Assembly: GCA_031277795.1 (NCBI GenBank)
Contig: JAITLQ010000007.1
Location: forward strand, 1-64,000
Direction: 5' to 3'
Length of the DNA: 64,000 nt
Source of the DNA: Arthrobacter sp.
GTDB lineage: Bacteria; Actinomycetota; Actinomycetes; Actinomycetales; Micrococcaceae
Shown here one piece after another: positions 9,166-18,431 of this stretch. The translations under genes were made by a program, and so were the position numbers. Numbering within the stretch: position 1 is the first letter of the stretch; each line of letters begins with the position of its first letter. Under the pieces are notes generated by a model. That model did no database searches, had not been told where the DNA came from, and was given only the letters and a program-made list of their open reading frames with translations.

Positions 9166-10023
9166 TCAGGCGCCGTAGCTGTAGAAGCCCTTGCCGGTGG
9201 CGACGCCGAGCTCGCCGGCGTCGATCTTCTCCTTGAGCTTGGCGGCGACGGCCTGGTGGGCCGGATCCGGGTTCGCGGAGGTGATGTTGTACGCGGTGGT
9301 CAGGCCCACCACGTCGAAGACCTGGAACGGGCCCATGGGCGCGCCGGTGGCGAGCTTCCACGTCTTGTCGATCGTCTCCGGATCGGCGTAGTCGCCGGCC
9401 CACAGGCCAGCGGCGGCGTCGAGCCACGGCACGAGGAGGGAGTTGAGCAGGTAGCCCGCCTTCTCCTTCTTCAGCACGATCGGCACCATGCCCATCTCGG
9501 CGGCGTACTCCTCGACCTCGCGCTTGGTCTCCTCCGAGGTGGCGGGCACGGGCATGACCTCGGCCGTGTTGTGCTTCCAGATTTCGTTGGCGAAGTGCAG
9601 GGCCAGGAACTTCTCCGGGCGGTCGCTGGCGTCCACGATGTCGCTGGGCAGCAGGGTGGAGGAGTTGGTGGCGAAGATCGTCTTGGCCGGGGCCACGGCG
9701 GAGAGCTTTTCGTAAGTGCTGCGCTTGATCTCCAGCTTCTCCGGGACGGCCTCGATGACGAGGTCGGCGTCCTTCACCGCCTGGGCGAGATCCGAGCTGA
9801 AGGTCATGGACTCGAGGGCGGCTGCGGTGTTGGCGGCGGTGGCGCCCTCCACCTCGCTCACGTAGCGCTTGGCCAGGCCGGCCGCGCGCTCGCGGCCGGC
9901 GGCCACGGCGTCGTCGTTGATGTCGTAGGCGGTGACGCTCTTGCCGGCGAAGGCCGCCTGGTAGGCGATCTGGGAACCGAGGACGCCGGTGCCGAGGACC
10001 GTGACGTGCTGGATGTTGCTCAT
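9166..10023 (-). CDS. 3-hydroxyacyl-CoA dehydrogenase
   Basis: A 285-aa NAD-dependent dehydrogenase, single-domain HBDH type, oxidising 3-hydroxyacyl-CoA in fatty-acid or butyrate metabolism. GTGVLG at residues 11-16 is the Rossmann loop. NSSTLLPS, LHFANEIWKHNTAEVMP (the catalytic His region) and GYLLNSLLVPW follow the family order. The C-terminal helical domain ends GVATGKGFYSYGA. ATG 10023 overlaps the stop of the upstream tetR gene (ATGA), so the two are coupled and the regulator probably controls this enzyme. Confidence 0.9.
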   Translation of the reverse strand: MSNIQHVTVLGTGVLGSQIAYQAAFAGKSVTAYDINDDAVAAGRERAAGLAKRYVSEVEGATAANTAAALESMTFSSDLAQAVKDADLVIEAVPEKLEIKRSTYEKLSAVAPAKTIFATNSSTLLPSDIVDASDRPEKFLALHFANEIWKHNTAEVMPVPATSEETKREVEEYAAEMGMVPIVLKKEKAGYLLNSLLVPWLDAAAGLWAGDYADPETIDKTWKLATGAPMGPFQVFDVVGLTTAYNITSANPDPAHQAVAAKLKEKIDAGELGVATGKGFYSYGA

Positions 10024-10733
10024 CGTGACTCCTGCTGTGTGTTGGTGGTGTTGGTGACGACCTCGGGGCGGGTCAGGGCCCGCGCGAGGAGTTCGAATTG
10101 GCCCCGCAGATCCGCCCGGGAGAGCGGCGGGAGGCCGGCGCGGGCGCGCCGCGCCACGCTCAATTGGATGGCGTCCCAGGCGGCGGAACCCGCCAGGCGG
10201 GCCGGCGTTGATACGTGCCCGACGGCGGTCGGTTCGGTCGGTGCCTCGCTCGCCTGGGGTGAGGCCTGGGGCTGGGCGGCGGCGAGATCCTCGAAGGGCT
10301 CGGCGATGGCCTGCTCCCAGCGGCGCGCGATCCGCTCTCCCTCCGTGAGGTAGTCGCCGCTCATGGTGGGGAAGAGCAGCTCGCGCTGGTAGAGCGCCGC
10401 GTTGTCGGGGCGGTCGGCTCCGATGAAGAGGAGCGCGCCGGCGAGGGCATCGAGCCGGCCAACGGTGTCGAGGGGATCCCGCCGGGCGGCGGCCGCGAGC
10501 CCAGCGTCGAGGGCGGCGTCGAAGCGCGTGTTGAGGGCCATGACGAGGAGCTCGGTCTTGGAGCAGGCGTAGCGGAAGAGCGTGCCCTCGGCGACGTCGG
10601 CGGCCTGGGCGATGGCCTGGGTTGTGACCTCGGGGAAGGGGGACTCGTCGAAGAGCCTGGCGGCGGCCTCGGCGATGCGGGCGGCGCGTTCGCGCTTGCC
10701 CCGCGCCCGGCGGCCTTCCGGCTGCGTGCTCAT
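10020..10733 (-). CDS. TetR-family transcriptional regulator
   Basis: A 237-aa repressor-type protein. The N-terminal helix-turn-helix covers about residues 14-60 (RIAEAAARLFDE, then TTQAIAQAADVAEGTLFRY). The C-terminal ligand domain is not conserved enough to assign an inducer. It is the first gene of a two-gene operon with 3-hydroxyacyl-CoA dehydrogenase, overlapping it by four bases, so an acyl-CoA or fatty-acid signal is a plausible inference. A 28-bp palindrome lies 34 bases upstream and is the likely operator. Confidence 0.9.
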   Translation of the reverse strand: MSTQPEGRRARGKRERAARIAEAAARLFDESPFPEVTTQAIAQAADVAEGTLFRYACSKTELLVMALNTRFDAALDAGLAAAARRDPLDTVGRLDALAGALLFIGADRPDNAALYQRELLFPTMSGDYLTEGERIARRWEQAIAEPFEDLAAAQPQASPQASEAPTEPTAVGHVSTPARLAGSAAWDAIQLSVARRARAGLPPLSRADLRGQFELLARALTRPEVVTNTTNTQQESR

Positions 10734-10766
10734 GGCGGCTCCTTCCGTTGCACCCGGGGACTTTCC

Positions 10767-10794
10767 TGAGTGGACTCATAAATGAGTCTACTCA
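10767..10794. promoter_or_regulatory. Palindromic operator of the TetR operon
   Basis: The arms read TGAGT-GG-ACTCAT and ATGAGT-CT-ACTCA around a central AA. The 28-bp site has one mismatched pair, and its core GACTCAT-AA-ATGAGTC is perfect. It lies between tetR and the divergent opuCA gene, where a TetR dimer pair would autoregulate. Confidence 0.7.
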
Positions 10795-10854
10795 CTTTTT
10801 AGGGAACGGCCCTGTCTGCTCGCTCACACCCGGGCCGGCGTCGGGGTCGCGGGG

Positions 10855-10860
10855 TAGCGT
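10855..10860 (+). promoter_or_regulatory. -10 box of a leaderless promoter (opuCA)
   Basis: TAGCGT ends six bases before GTG 10867. No Shine-Dalgarno sequence is present. Confidence 0.55.
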
Positions 10861-10866
10861 GGGCGC

Positions 10867-11694
<828 letters not shown>

Positions 11695-11695
11695 C

Positions 11696-12340
11696 GTGCA
11701 GTGGATCCTGGCCAATGCGCCGCTGCTGTGGCAGCGCACGCTGGAGCACCTGAGCCTGGCGCTGCCCGCCGTGGTGCTCGCGCTCCTAATCTCCCTGCCG
11801 CTGGGCTGGCTCGCCGCGCGATTCAAGGCCTCCCGCTGGCTGCTAGTCTCCGGGACCGGCCTGTTGTACGCCGTGCCCTCGCTGCCGCTCTTTGTTATGC
11901 TGCCGGCGATCCTCGGCACCGGGCTGCGTAGCCCGGTCAACGTGGTGGTGGCGCTGACGCTCTACGGTGTGGCGCTCATGGTGCGCTCGGTGAGCGATGC
12001 CCTGCGGGCGGTGGACGACACCGTGCTGGATGCGGCCGAGGCGCAGGGGATGGGTGGCTGGCGCCTGGCCCTGTCGGTGCAGCTGCCGCTCGCCGTGCCG
12101 GCGCTCGCCGCGGGATGGCGCGTCGTGGCCGTCTCCACCGTCTCCCTCGTCACGGTGTCGGGTGTGCTCGGCCTGCCGTCGCTCGGCCTCCTCTTCGTGG
12201 ATGGATTCCAACGCGGCATCACCGAGGAAATCGTGGCGGGGCTCGTGCTCACGGTGGTGCTGGCCGTGGCGCTCGATCAGCTCATCGCGTGGCTCGGACG
12301 CGCGCTGACGCCCTGGGCCCGGCGGGCGGTGGCGGCATGA
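11696..12340 (+). CDS. opuCB: Osmoprotectant ABC importer, permease 1
   Basis: A 214-aa membrane permease with five or six hydrophobic helices and the EAA-type loop DAAEAQGMGGWRLALSVQLPLAVPAL, which contacts the ATPase. GTG 11696 starts two bases after the opuCA stop, giving translational coupling. The frame is open upstream inside opuCA, but that part is a shadow. The stop overlaps the next permease (ATGA). Confidence 0.88.
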   Translation: MQWILANAPLLWQRTLEHLSLALPAVVLALLISLPLGWLAARFKASRWLLVSGTGLLYAVPSLPLFVMLPAILGTGLRSPVNVVVALTLYGVALMVRSVSDALRAVDDTVLDAAEAQGMGGWRLALSVQLPLAVPALAAGWRVVAVSTVSLVTVSGVLGLPSLGLLFVDGFQRGITEEIVAGLVLTVVLAVALDQLIAWLGRALTPWARRAVAA

Positions 12341-12990
12341 ACCTCTTCGTGCAGGCCGTGACCTGGCTGTTCGACCCGGCCAACTGGGGCGGGCCGGATG
12401 GGCTGGGTGTGCGGTTGGCCGAACACCTCGGCTACTCGGCGCTGGTGCTGGCCATCGCCGCTGTGCTCGGCGTGCCGCTCGGCTACCTCGTGGGACACAC
12501 GGGGCGCGGACGCAACCTGGTGGTGCTGCTCTCCGGGGCGGCGCGGGCCTTGCCGTCGCTCGGGCTGGTGACGCTCTTGGCGCTGTGGCTTGGGCTGGGG
12601 TTGCCCGCGCCCGTCATTGCGCTCGTGATCCTGGCCCTGCCGCCCATCCTGGCCGGCGCCTACGCCGGGGTGGATGCCGTGCCTCGCCCCATCACCGACG
12701 CGGCCAAGGCCCAGGGCATGAGCCCGGGGCAGGTGCTGCTCAAGGTGGAGGCGCCGCTGGGGCTCGGCCTGCTGATGGGCGGGGTGAGATCGGCCACCCT
12801 GCAGGTGGTCGCCACCGTCATGCTGGCCGCCTACGTGGGGGCCGGCGGTTTGGGCCGGCCACTCTTCCTCGGCCTGAAGACCCAGGACTACCCGATGATG
12901 CTGGGCGCCTCGCTCGTGACGATCGCGCTGGCCTTGGTGCTCGACGTCGTCCTGGCCGGCTTCCAGCGGTGGGCCGGCCGCGGCAGGTGA
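12337..12990 (+). CDS. opuCD: Osmoprotectant ABC importer, permease 2
   Basis: A 217-aa second permease of the same importer, with an N-terminal amphipathic stretch, about six transmembrane helices and the EAA loop DAAKAQGMSPGQVLLKVEAP. The start ATG overlaps the previous stop codon by four bases. The two permeases are unequal paralogues, so the transporter is a heterodimer like OpuC. A GC-rich hairpin separates it from the binding-protein gene. Confidence 0.88.
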   Translation: MNLFVQAVTWLFDPANWGGPDGLGVRLAEHLGYSALVLAIAAVLGVPLGYLVGHTGRGRNLVVLLSGAARALPSLGLVTLLALWLGLGLPAPVIALVILALPPILAGAYAGVDAVPRPITDAAKAQGMSPGQVLLKVEAPLGLGLLMGGVRSATLQVVATVMLAAYVGAGGLGRPLFLGLKTQDYPMMLGASLVTIALALVLDVVLAGFQRWAGRGR

Positions 12991-13015
12991 CGCTGTCGGG
13001 GATGGGGGCTATGGT

Positions 13016-13044
13016 GGCAAGGCCCCGGGTTCCGGGGCCTTGCC
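13016..13044 (+). terminator. Intra-operon hairpin before the binding-protein gene
   Basis: A 13-bp perfect stem (ggcaaggccccgg and its complement) with a three-base loop lies between the permease stop and the binding-protein ribosome site. It could be a partial terminator or a 5' stabiliser, either of which would set a different level for the binding protein. Confidence 0.6.
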
Positions 13045-13061
13045 GGACGAGGAGACTTGCC

Positions 13062-14015
13062 ATGCGCGCTTCCAATCACCGAACCTATCTGACCCGTCGC
13101 CGGGCGCTGAGCGCCGTCGGGGCGGTGGCCCTGGCCCTCGCGTTGGGAGCCTGCGGCTCCTCCGACCCGCTGGCCTCTAGCCCCTCCGGGTCCTCCGGCG
13201 CGGAGGCCGGCGCGCTCGTGGTGGGATCGCAGCAGTACTACTCCAACGAGATCGTGGCGGAGCTCTACGCCCAGTCGCTGGAGCACGCCGGCTTCACCGT
13301 GACGCGCGAGTACCAAATAGGTCAGCGCGAGGTGTACATGGACCAGGTGACCTCGGGGAAGATCGACGTCTTCCCCGAATACTCGGGCAATCTGCTCCAG
13401 TACCTGGACAAGTCGGTCACCGCCACCGACCCCGCCGAGGTGCTCACGGCACTGCGCAAGGCGCTGCCGAGCGGGTTGAGCGCCCTCGAGCCGGCCGCGG
13501 CCACGGATCAGGACAGCTTCAACGTCACCCAGGCCACGGCCGACCAGTATGGGCTCAAGACCATCGCCGACCTGAGCAAGCTGCCGCAGCCGGTGAAGAT
13601 CGCCGGCAACTCCGAGTTGGCCAAGCGCCCCTACGGGCCGGACGGGCTGAAGGCCACCTACGGCGTGCAGGCGGAGATCTCTCCCGTGGAGGACGGGGGA
13701 GGCCCGCTCACGGTCAAGGCACTCAAGGACGGGACCGTGCCCGTTGCGGATCTGTACTCGGCCAGCCCGGCGATCGCCTCCGAGGGCTTCGTGACGCTGG
13801 AGGACCCCAAGCACCTCGTGTTGCCGCAGAACATCGTGCCGCTGACCTCGGCCAAGGTGGATGAGAAGGCCCAGGCGGCGATCGATGCCGTCGACGCCAA
13901 ACTCACCACCGCGGCGCTCGTGGAGCTCAACCGCAAGAGCGTTGACGAGAAGGCCAGCAGCGCCGACCTGGCCAAAGCCTGGCTCGCGGACCAGGGCATC
14001 GTCCCCGCCTCGTAG
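13062..14015 (+). CDS. opuCC: Osmoprotectant ABC importer, substrate-binding lipoprotein
   Basis: A 317-aa lipoprotein. The signal peptide has a twin-basic start (TRRR) and the lipobox LGAC with acylated Cys31. The mature OpuAC/ProX domain contains SQQYYSNEIVAELYAQ and IDVFPEYSGNLLQYL, typical of quaternary-amine-binding proteins of this subfamily. The ligand could be glycine betaine, choline or a related solute. The ATG has GAGGAG about eight bases upstream. The preceding hairpin suggests it is expressed differently from the rest of the operon. Confidence 0.9.
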   Translation: MRASNHRTYLTRRRALSAVGAVALALALGACGSSDPLASSPSGSSGAEAGALVVGSQQYYSNEIVAELYAQSLEHAGFTVTREYQIGQREVYMDQVTSGKIDVFPEYSGNLLQYLDKSVTATDPAEVLTALRKALPSGLSALEPAAATDQDSFNVTQATADQYGLKTIADLSKLPQPVKIAGNSELAKRPYGPDGLKATYGVQAEISPVEDGGGPLTVKALKDGTVPVADLYSASPAIASEGFVTLEDPKHLVLPQNIVPLTSAKVDEKAQAAIDAVDAKLTTAALVELNRKSVDEKASSADLAKAWLADQGIVPAS

Positions 14016-14107
14016 CGTCCCGGGGCCGGCCGAACCGGAGCCGTCGATTTGGAAGTGTGCTCGTCCTCGGATAAACTTTTCGAGTACGCCGGAGTGATCC
14101 GGTTCGT

Positions 14108-14181
14108 GGATCTTTAGCTCAGTTGGTTAGAGCGTTCGCTTCACACGCGAGAGGTCGCTGGTTCGAGTCCAGTAAGATCCA
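14108..14181 (+). tRNA. tRNA-Val (anticodon CAC)
   Basis: The acceptor arms ggatctt and aagatcc pair. The anticodon stem ttcgc/gcgag encloses ttcacac, giving CAC. The T-loop is ttcgagt. CCA is not encoded (the sequence continues ctg), unlike the Pro and Thr genes in this window. Confidence 0.95.
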
Positions 14182-14197
14182 CTGTCGCACCCTGCAC

Positions 14198-14228
14198 AAA
14201 GGACCCGCTCATTGCGAGCGGGTCCTTT
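14198..14228 (+). terminator. Terminator of tRNA-Val
   Basis: A 13-bp stem, aaaggacccgctc pairing with gagcgggtccttt, with loop attgc. T-rich sequence follows. Confidence 0.85.
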
Positions 14229-14253
14229 GTCGTTTCCGCCGTCGTTGGCGCGA

Positions 14254-14314
14254 TCCCTCGACTTTTTCGCCATCTCGCGACAAAGAGTCGAGGGATGGCG
14301 AAAAAGTCGAGGGA
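14254..14314. repeat. Long inverted repeat with 21-bp perfect arms
   Basis: The arms at 14254-14274 (tccctcgactttttcgccat plus c) and 14294-14314 are exact reverse complements separated by 19 bases. The spacer contains another copy of the end motif (gagtcgaggga). It lies between the tRNA-Val terminator and the convergent oxidoreductase gene. It may terminate that gene or be a dispersed repeat. Only one copy is in this window. Confidence 0.75.
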
Positions 14315-14344
14315 CGCAGACCGGGCCGCCCGAACGGGACCCGC

Positions 14345-15427
14345 TCAGGCCTCGTTCTTCAGCAGCTCGAGCACGCGGGGCTTGACCTGCGTGCCCAGCA
14401 GCTCGATGCTGCGCAGGTTGTCGGCGTGGGGGAGCGAGCCGTGCGAGTACTTCACGTCCAGGCGGTTCAGGCCCAGGCCGCCCGCGATCCGCGCGAGCTT
14501 GGCGGCCACCGTCTCGGGGGAGCCCACCGCGAGGTTGCCGTCCTCGTCCGCCGCGGCCATGAACTGGCCCTTGGTGTACGGGGGCCAGCCGCGATCGGCA
14601 CCGATGCGATCCATCGAGGCCTGGTAGTGCGGCCACAGGGTGGTGAGCGCCTCCTCGTCGGTCTCGGCAACAAACCCGTGCACGTGCGCTCCGATGGGCT
14701 GCTCGGAGCCGCCGAGCTCGCCGATGGCGCGGCGGTAGAGATTGACGAGCGGCTTGAAGGAGAGCGGATCCCCGCCGATGATCGCGAGGAAGAGCGGCAG
14801 GTTGTGGCGCGCGGCGCGGATGACCGACTGCGGCGAGCCGCCCACACCGACCCACGTGAAGAGGCGTCCGTCGTCCTCAATCTCGGGGTAGGCCTTGGCG
14901 TTGCTGAGGGACGGGCGCAGCTTGCCCTCCCAGGTGACCGGCTCGTTCTTCAGCAGCTGGGCCAGGAGGTCGAGCTTCTCCTCGAAGAGCTCCTCGTAGT
15001 CGCGCAGATCCAGCCCGAAGAGCGGGAAGGACTCGATGAACGAGCCGCGGCCCGCGATGATCTCGGCGCGGCGGTTCGAGAGGGCGTCGACGGTGGCGAA
15101 GCGCTCCATGACGCGCACCGGATCGTCCGAGCTGAGCACGGTCACGGCGGAGCCGAGGCGGATGCGCGAGGTCGCCTGGGCCACGGCGGCCAGGAGTACC
15201 TCGGGGGAGGTGATGGAGTAGTCGGGGCGGTGATGCTCGCCCACGCCGAAGAAGTCCAAGCCGGCCGCCTCGGCGGCGATGCCCTCCGCCACGACGTCGC
15301 GGATCACCTGGGCGTGCGAGGTGGTGCCGCCGCCGGGTGCGGCGGTGATGTCGCCAAAGGTCTCGACGCCGATCTGCAGTTCGGTGCTCGCGGTGACCGC
15401 CTCGACGATGCCGGTGGGGGTGCTCAT
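14345..15427 (-). CDS. LLM-class flavin-dependent oxidoreductase
   Basis: A 360-aa luciferase-like monooxygenase-fold protein (TIM barrel using FMN or F420). It contains LDFFGVGEHHRPDYSITSPE, the LGSAVTVLSSDDPVRVMERFATVDALSNRRAEIIAGRGS region cofactor site, and a typical C-terminal SPETVAAKLARIA. The substrate is unknown. The frame extends to 15481, but ATG 15427 has AGGAGAG just upstream and fits the conserved length. It stands alone and is divergent from the ThrE-like gene. Confidence 0.85.
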   Translation of the reverse strand: MSTPTGIVEAVTASTELQIGVETFGDITAAPGGGTTSHAQVIRDVVAEGIAAEAAGLDFFGVGEHHRPDYSITSPEVLLAAVAQATSRIRLGSAVTVLSSDDPVRVMERFATVDALSNRRAEIIAGRGSFIESFPLFGLDLRDYEELFEEKLDLLAQLLKNEPVTWEGKLRPSLSNAKAYPEIEDDGRLFTWVGVGGSPQSVIRAARHNLPLFLAIIGGDPLSFKPLVNLYRRAIGELGGSEQPIGAHVHGFVAETDEEALTTLWPHYQASMDRIGADRGWPPYTKGQFMAAADEDGNLAVGSPETVAAKLARIAGGLGLNRLDVKYSHGSLPHADNLRSIELLGTQVKPRVLELLKNEA

Positions 15428-15622
15428 GTCTCTCCTGACCGGTTCGCCGCGTCCCGGCGAACTCTTTGACGCGTCAACCATATAGGAGGGTGACGCATTC
15501 CCGCACCCACCGTGGGCAAGTTCTCACCCCAGTTCACACCGCGTCCCTGGGTGCCTGCCAGTGCCCGCTCGTAGAGTGGGAAACCCAGCCACTCAAGGAT
15601 GCCAACGGAGGAGACGACGGGC

Positions 15623-17455
15623 GTGAAGAAGCCGAAGCCTGGGGCCCCCTCCGGGGAGCCAACCTCGCCGCATCTCGCCGTGCCGCTGCCGGCCGTCCCG
15701 CCCTCCGCGGCGGGGGCGCTGCGTGGCACGGAGGACGCGCCGGTCCACACCGCGCCGACGCCGCGCGTCTCCCTCCTGCGCCAGGTGACGGCCAGTCAGC
15801 TCTCGGCCGACGGCACCCCGGTGCCGACCGGCCCCCAGCGACACCTCGCGCCGGAGAGGGCGAGCGAAGCCTCGGCGCCGGCCGCGCCGTCGAGGGCGGA
15901 GAAGACGCGAACGGCGGCGGCCCCGGTTGCCTCGGCCGGCCCGGCCACCCCGGCCTCTTCGCGCGAGGCCGCAGCCCGCGAGGCGGAATCCACCTCGCCG
16001 TACGTGCTGCAGCAGGGCGAGGGCACCACCTCCGTGCCGCAGCAGGCCCACCCCCAGGCCCGCCGCTTGCTGCGCCGTTTCATCGAGGACCAGGCCCCGC
16101 CCACGACCACCTTCAACATCGTGGACCGGCTGGTCGGCTCGCCCTACGCCAACCCCACCGTGGCGCAGACGCCGGAGAGTGCCGAGGAGCTGGCGCGCCC
16201 CGTCCTGCTCTTCGCCCTCGACCTCGCGGAGGCCATGTTCAGGTGGGGCGCCGGCGCGCTGGACGTGGAGACGAGCGTCATCGCCGTGACCACCTCGCTC
16301 GGCCTGCGCCACGTCGACGTCGACATCACCAATCAGTCGGTCCACCTGAACCACGCCCAGCCGGACGGGCTGCCCGTCTCGATGCTGCGCGTCGTTCGTT
16401 CCTCGAGCGACAACTACGCGGGTCTGACCTTGGTCCATCAGCTTGTGGCCGACATTACGGCCGGGCGCGTGGGGCTGGAGTTCGCACGCAACCGCCTGCG
16501 CTCCATCCGGCGCCGGCACAAGCCCTACTCCAAACCCATCGTGCTGGGTGCCGGCGCACTCTTCGCCGGCTTCTTCGTGCTCGTCATCGGCGGCAGCGTC
16601 AACGGCGCGCTCGCCGCGACGGTCTCGTCGCTGCTCGTGACCCTCGTGACCCGCTTGGGCTCGCGCTGGAACGTGCCGTCCTTCTTCTCCGTGGCGGCCG
16701 GCATGTTTGTCGCCACGGTGGTTGCCTTCGTGCTCTTCCAGCTCGAGTGGCTCAGCCACCCGGAACTGGTCGTGGCCGGCGGCATGATGCTCCTGCTCCC
16801 CAGCGGCCGCTTCGTCTCGGCGGTGCAAGACGGCATCTATGGCTTCCCCGTCACGGCGGTGGGCCGGCTCTTCTCCGCGCTGTTGACCTACGCGTCCATC
16901 ATCTCGGGCATCCTCGTGGGCGTGGCGGCGTGGAGGGCCTTTTCCCAACGCGAGCTCGACCTGGCGGCCGCGCCCGACTCGCCCTCCCTGCCCCTGCCCG
17001 TCCTGTGCCTCTTGGTGGCCGGCGCCGTGGTCTGCGGCGCGGTGGTGCAGCAGGTCGCGCTGCGTCACCTGTGGATCATCGCTGCCATCTCGGTGGCCGG
17101 CTACCTCGTGCTGCGCCTCTTCACCGACGACGTCTGGCACAGTCCGCGCCTTGCCCCGGCCATTGCGGCCGTGGTGATCGGCCTGCTCGCCCGCTGGATC
17201 GGCCTGCGGATCGGCACCACCCCGCTGGTCCTGGCCGTGCCGGCCATCGTCATCCTGTTGCCAGGCCTGTCGATCTTCCGCGCCATGTACCGCATGGCCG
17301 ACGACAACGAGATCAGCGCCGGCCTCGTCGGCATGTTCAACGCGTTTGCCGTGATCATGGGCATCGCCGCGGGCGTCGCCCTCGGCGACACCTTGGCCCG
17401 CCCGTTCACGAGGGATTGGAACGCACGAGCCCGCAAGCGCATCCGCCGGCGCTAG
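15623..17455 (+). CDS. ThrE-family threonine/serine exporter
   Basis: About 610 aa. An Ala/Pro-rich, probably disordered N-terminus (about residues 1-150) precedes the conserved ThrE cytoplasmic domain (LDLAEAMFRWGAGALDVETSVIAVT) and about ten transmembrane helices split into two blocks (DUF1212-like and DUF3815-like). ThrE of Corynebacterium exports threonine and serine by proton antiport. Substrate identity here is inferred from family. GTG 15623 is preferred over ATG 15599 because GGAGGAG lies nine bases upstream. Confidence 0.83.
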   Translation: MKKPKPGAPSGEPTSPHLAVPLPAVPPSAAGALRGTEDAPVHTAPTPRVSLLRQVTASQLSADGTPVPTGPQRHLAPERASEASAPAAPSRAEKTRTAAAPVASAGPATPASSREAAAREAESTSPYVLQQGEGTTSVPQQAHPQARRLLRRFIEDQAPPTTTFNIVDRLVGSPYANPTVAQTPESAEELARPVLLFALDLAEAMFRWGAGALDVETSVIAVTTSLGLRHVDVDITNQSVHLNHAQPDGLPVSMLRVVRSSSDNYAGLTLVHQLVADITAGRVGLEFARNRLRSIRRRHKPYSKPIVLGAGALFAGFFVLVIGGSVNGALAATVSSLLVTLVTRLGSRWNVPSFFSVAAGMFVATVVAFVLFQLEWLSHPELVVAGGMMLLLPSGRFVSAVQDGIYGFPVTAVGRLFSALLTYASIISGILVGVAAWRAFSQRELDLAAAPDSPSLPLPVLCLLVAGAVVCGAVVQQVALRHLWIIAAISVAGYLVLRLFTDDVWHSPRLAPAIAAVVIGLLARWIGLRIGTTPLVLAVPAIVILLPGLSIFRAMYRMADDNEISAGLVGMFNAFAVIMGIAAGVALGDTLARPFTRDWNARARKRIRRR

Positions 17456-17584
17456 CGCCCGCACGCGCGGTGGGGCCCGCCGGGCCCCGCCGGGCTTGCT
17501 GCGATGACCGCGCTCGCTGGGCTCGCCGCGTTCTGCCGCGCCACGGCGCTGCCGGACCCCGCCGCGCTCACGGCGCCGCGGCGC

Positions 17585-18340
17585 TCAGAAGAGGGTGCCC
17601 GACGGCGCGTGCTCACCGCGGACGGGCAGCCTCCAGTCCACGGGCGGTACGCCCAGCGCGGCGAGGGCCTCGTTGGCCCGGCTGAAGGGCCGCGAGCCGA
17701 AGAAGCCGCGGCGGGCGGAGAGCGGCGAGGGGTGGGCCGAGGCGATGATCGGGTGGCCGGCCAGGAGTGGCTCCAGTTCCTGGGCGTGCTTGCCCCAGAG
17801 GATCGCCACCGGTGCGCCTGGGCGGGTCCCGAGGTGTTCCACGACGGCGTCTGTGACGGCGCGCCAGCCGAGCCTCGCGTGGGAACCGGCCTCCCCGGCC
17901 CGGACGGTCAGCGTGCGATTGAGCAGCATGACGCCTTGCTCGGACCACGCGCCCAGGTCTCCGTGGTTCATCGGCGCGATCCCGAGGTCGGTGTCGAGTT
18001 CGGCGTAAAGGTTGGCGAGGCTGCGCGGCACGGGCCGCACCGCGGCGTCCGTGGAGAAGGCCAGGCCCACCGCATGGCCGGGCGTGGGATAGGGGTCCTG
18101 TCCCACGATGAGGATCTTGACGGCGGAGGGGGCGGTGCCGAGCGCCCTCCACACGTGAGGTGCGGGCGGAAACAGGCGCGCGCCGTCGTGCTCCTCCTGC
18201 GTCAGCGCGGCGCCCAGCGCCGCCAGACGCTCGGCGTGCGGGGCGAGCACCGGGACCCAGTCCGGGTGGACCCCGCGCGCGGCCCAGGCCTCGGCGGAGG
18301 TCAGGAGCGGGGGAGGGGGGACGATGCTGTCGGCGTTCAC
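17585..18340 (-). CDS. ung: Uracil-DNA glycosylase
   Basis: A 251-aa family-1 enzyme that removes uracil from DNA at the start of base-excision repair. The catalytic motif GQDPYP is at residues 80-85 with Asp82. The leucine/His motif HPSPLS is near residue 210, followed by the ARRGFFGSRPFSRAN DNA loop. The frame opens at 18541, but GTG 18340 has a GAGCAT hexamer six bases upstream and no ribosome site, the leaderless pattern seen elsewhere here. It is divergent from the DUF3263 gene. Confidence 0.92.
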   Translation of the reverse strand: MNADSIVPPPPLLTSAEAWAARGVHPDWVPVLAPHAERLAALGAALTQEEHDGARLFPPAPHVWRALGTAPSAVKILIVGQDPYPTPGHAVGLAFSTDAAVRPVPRSLANLYAELDTDLGIAPMNHGDLGAWSEQGVMLLNRTLTVRAGEAGSHARLGWRAVTDAVVEHLGTRPGAPVAILWGKHAQELEPLLAGHPIIASAHPSPLSARRGFFGSRPFSRANEALAALGVPPVDWRLPVRGEHAPSGTLF

Positions 18341-18346
18341 CCCACC

Positions 18347-18352
18347 ATGCTC
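18347..18352 (-). promoter_or_regulatory. -10 box of a leaderless promoter (ung)
   Basis: GAGCAT on the minus strand ends six bases before the ung GTG. Confidence 0.5.
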
Positions 18353-18431
18353 CCAGCCCTCGCCTCCCCGTGCACGGCGGCGCCGCACCGTAGGATGGTC
18401 GCCGTACAGCAGCGTATGAGGAGGCAAGCGC

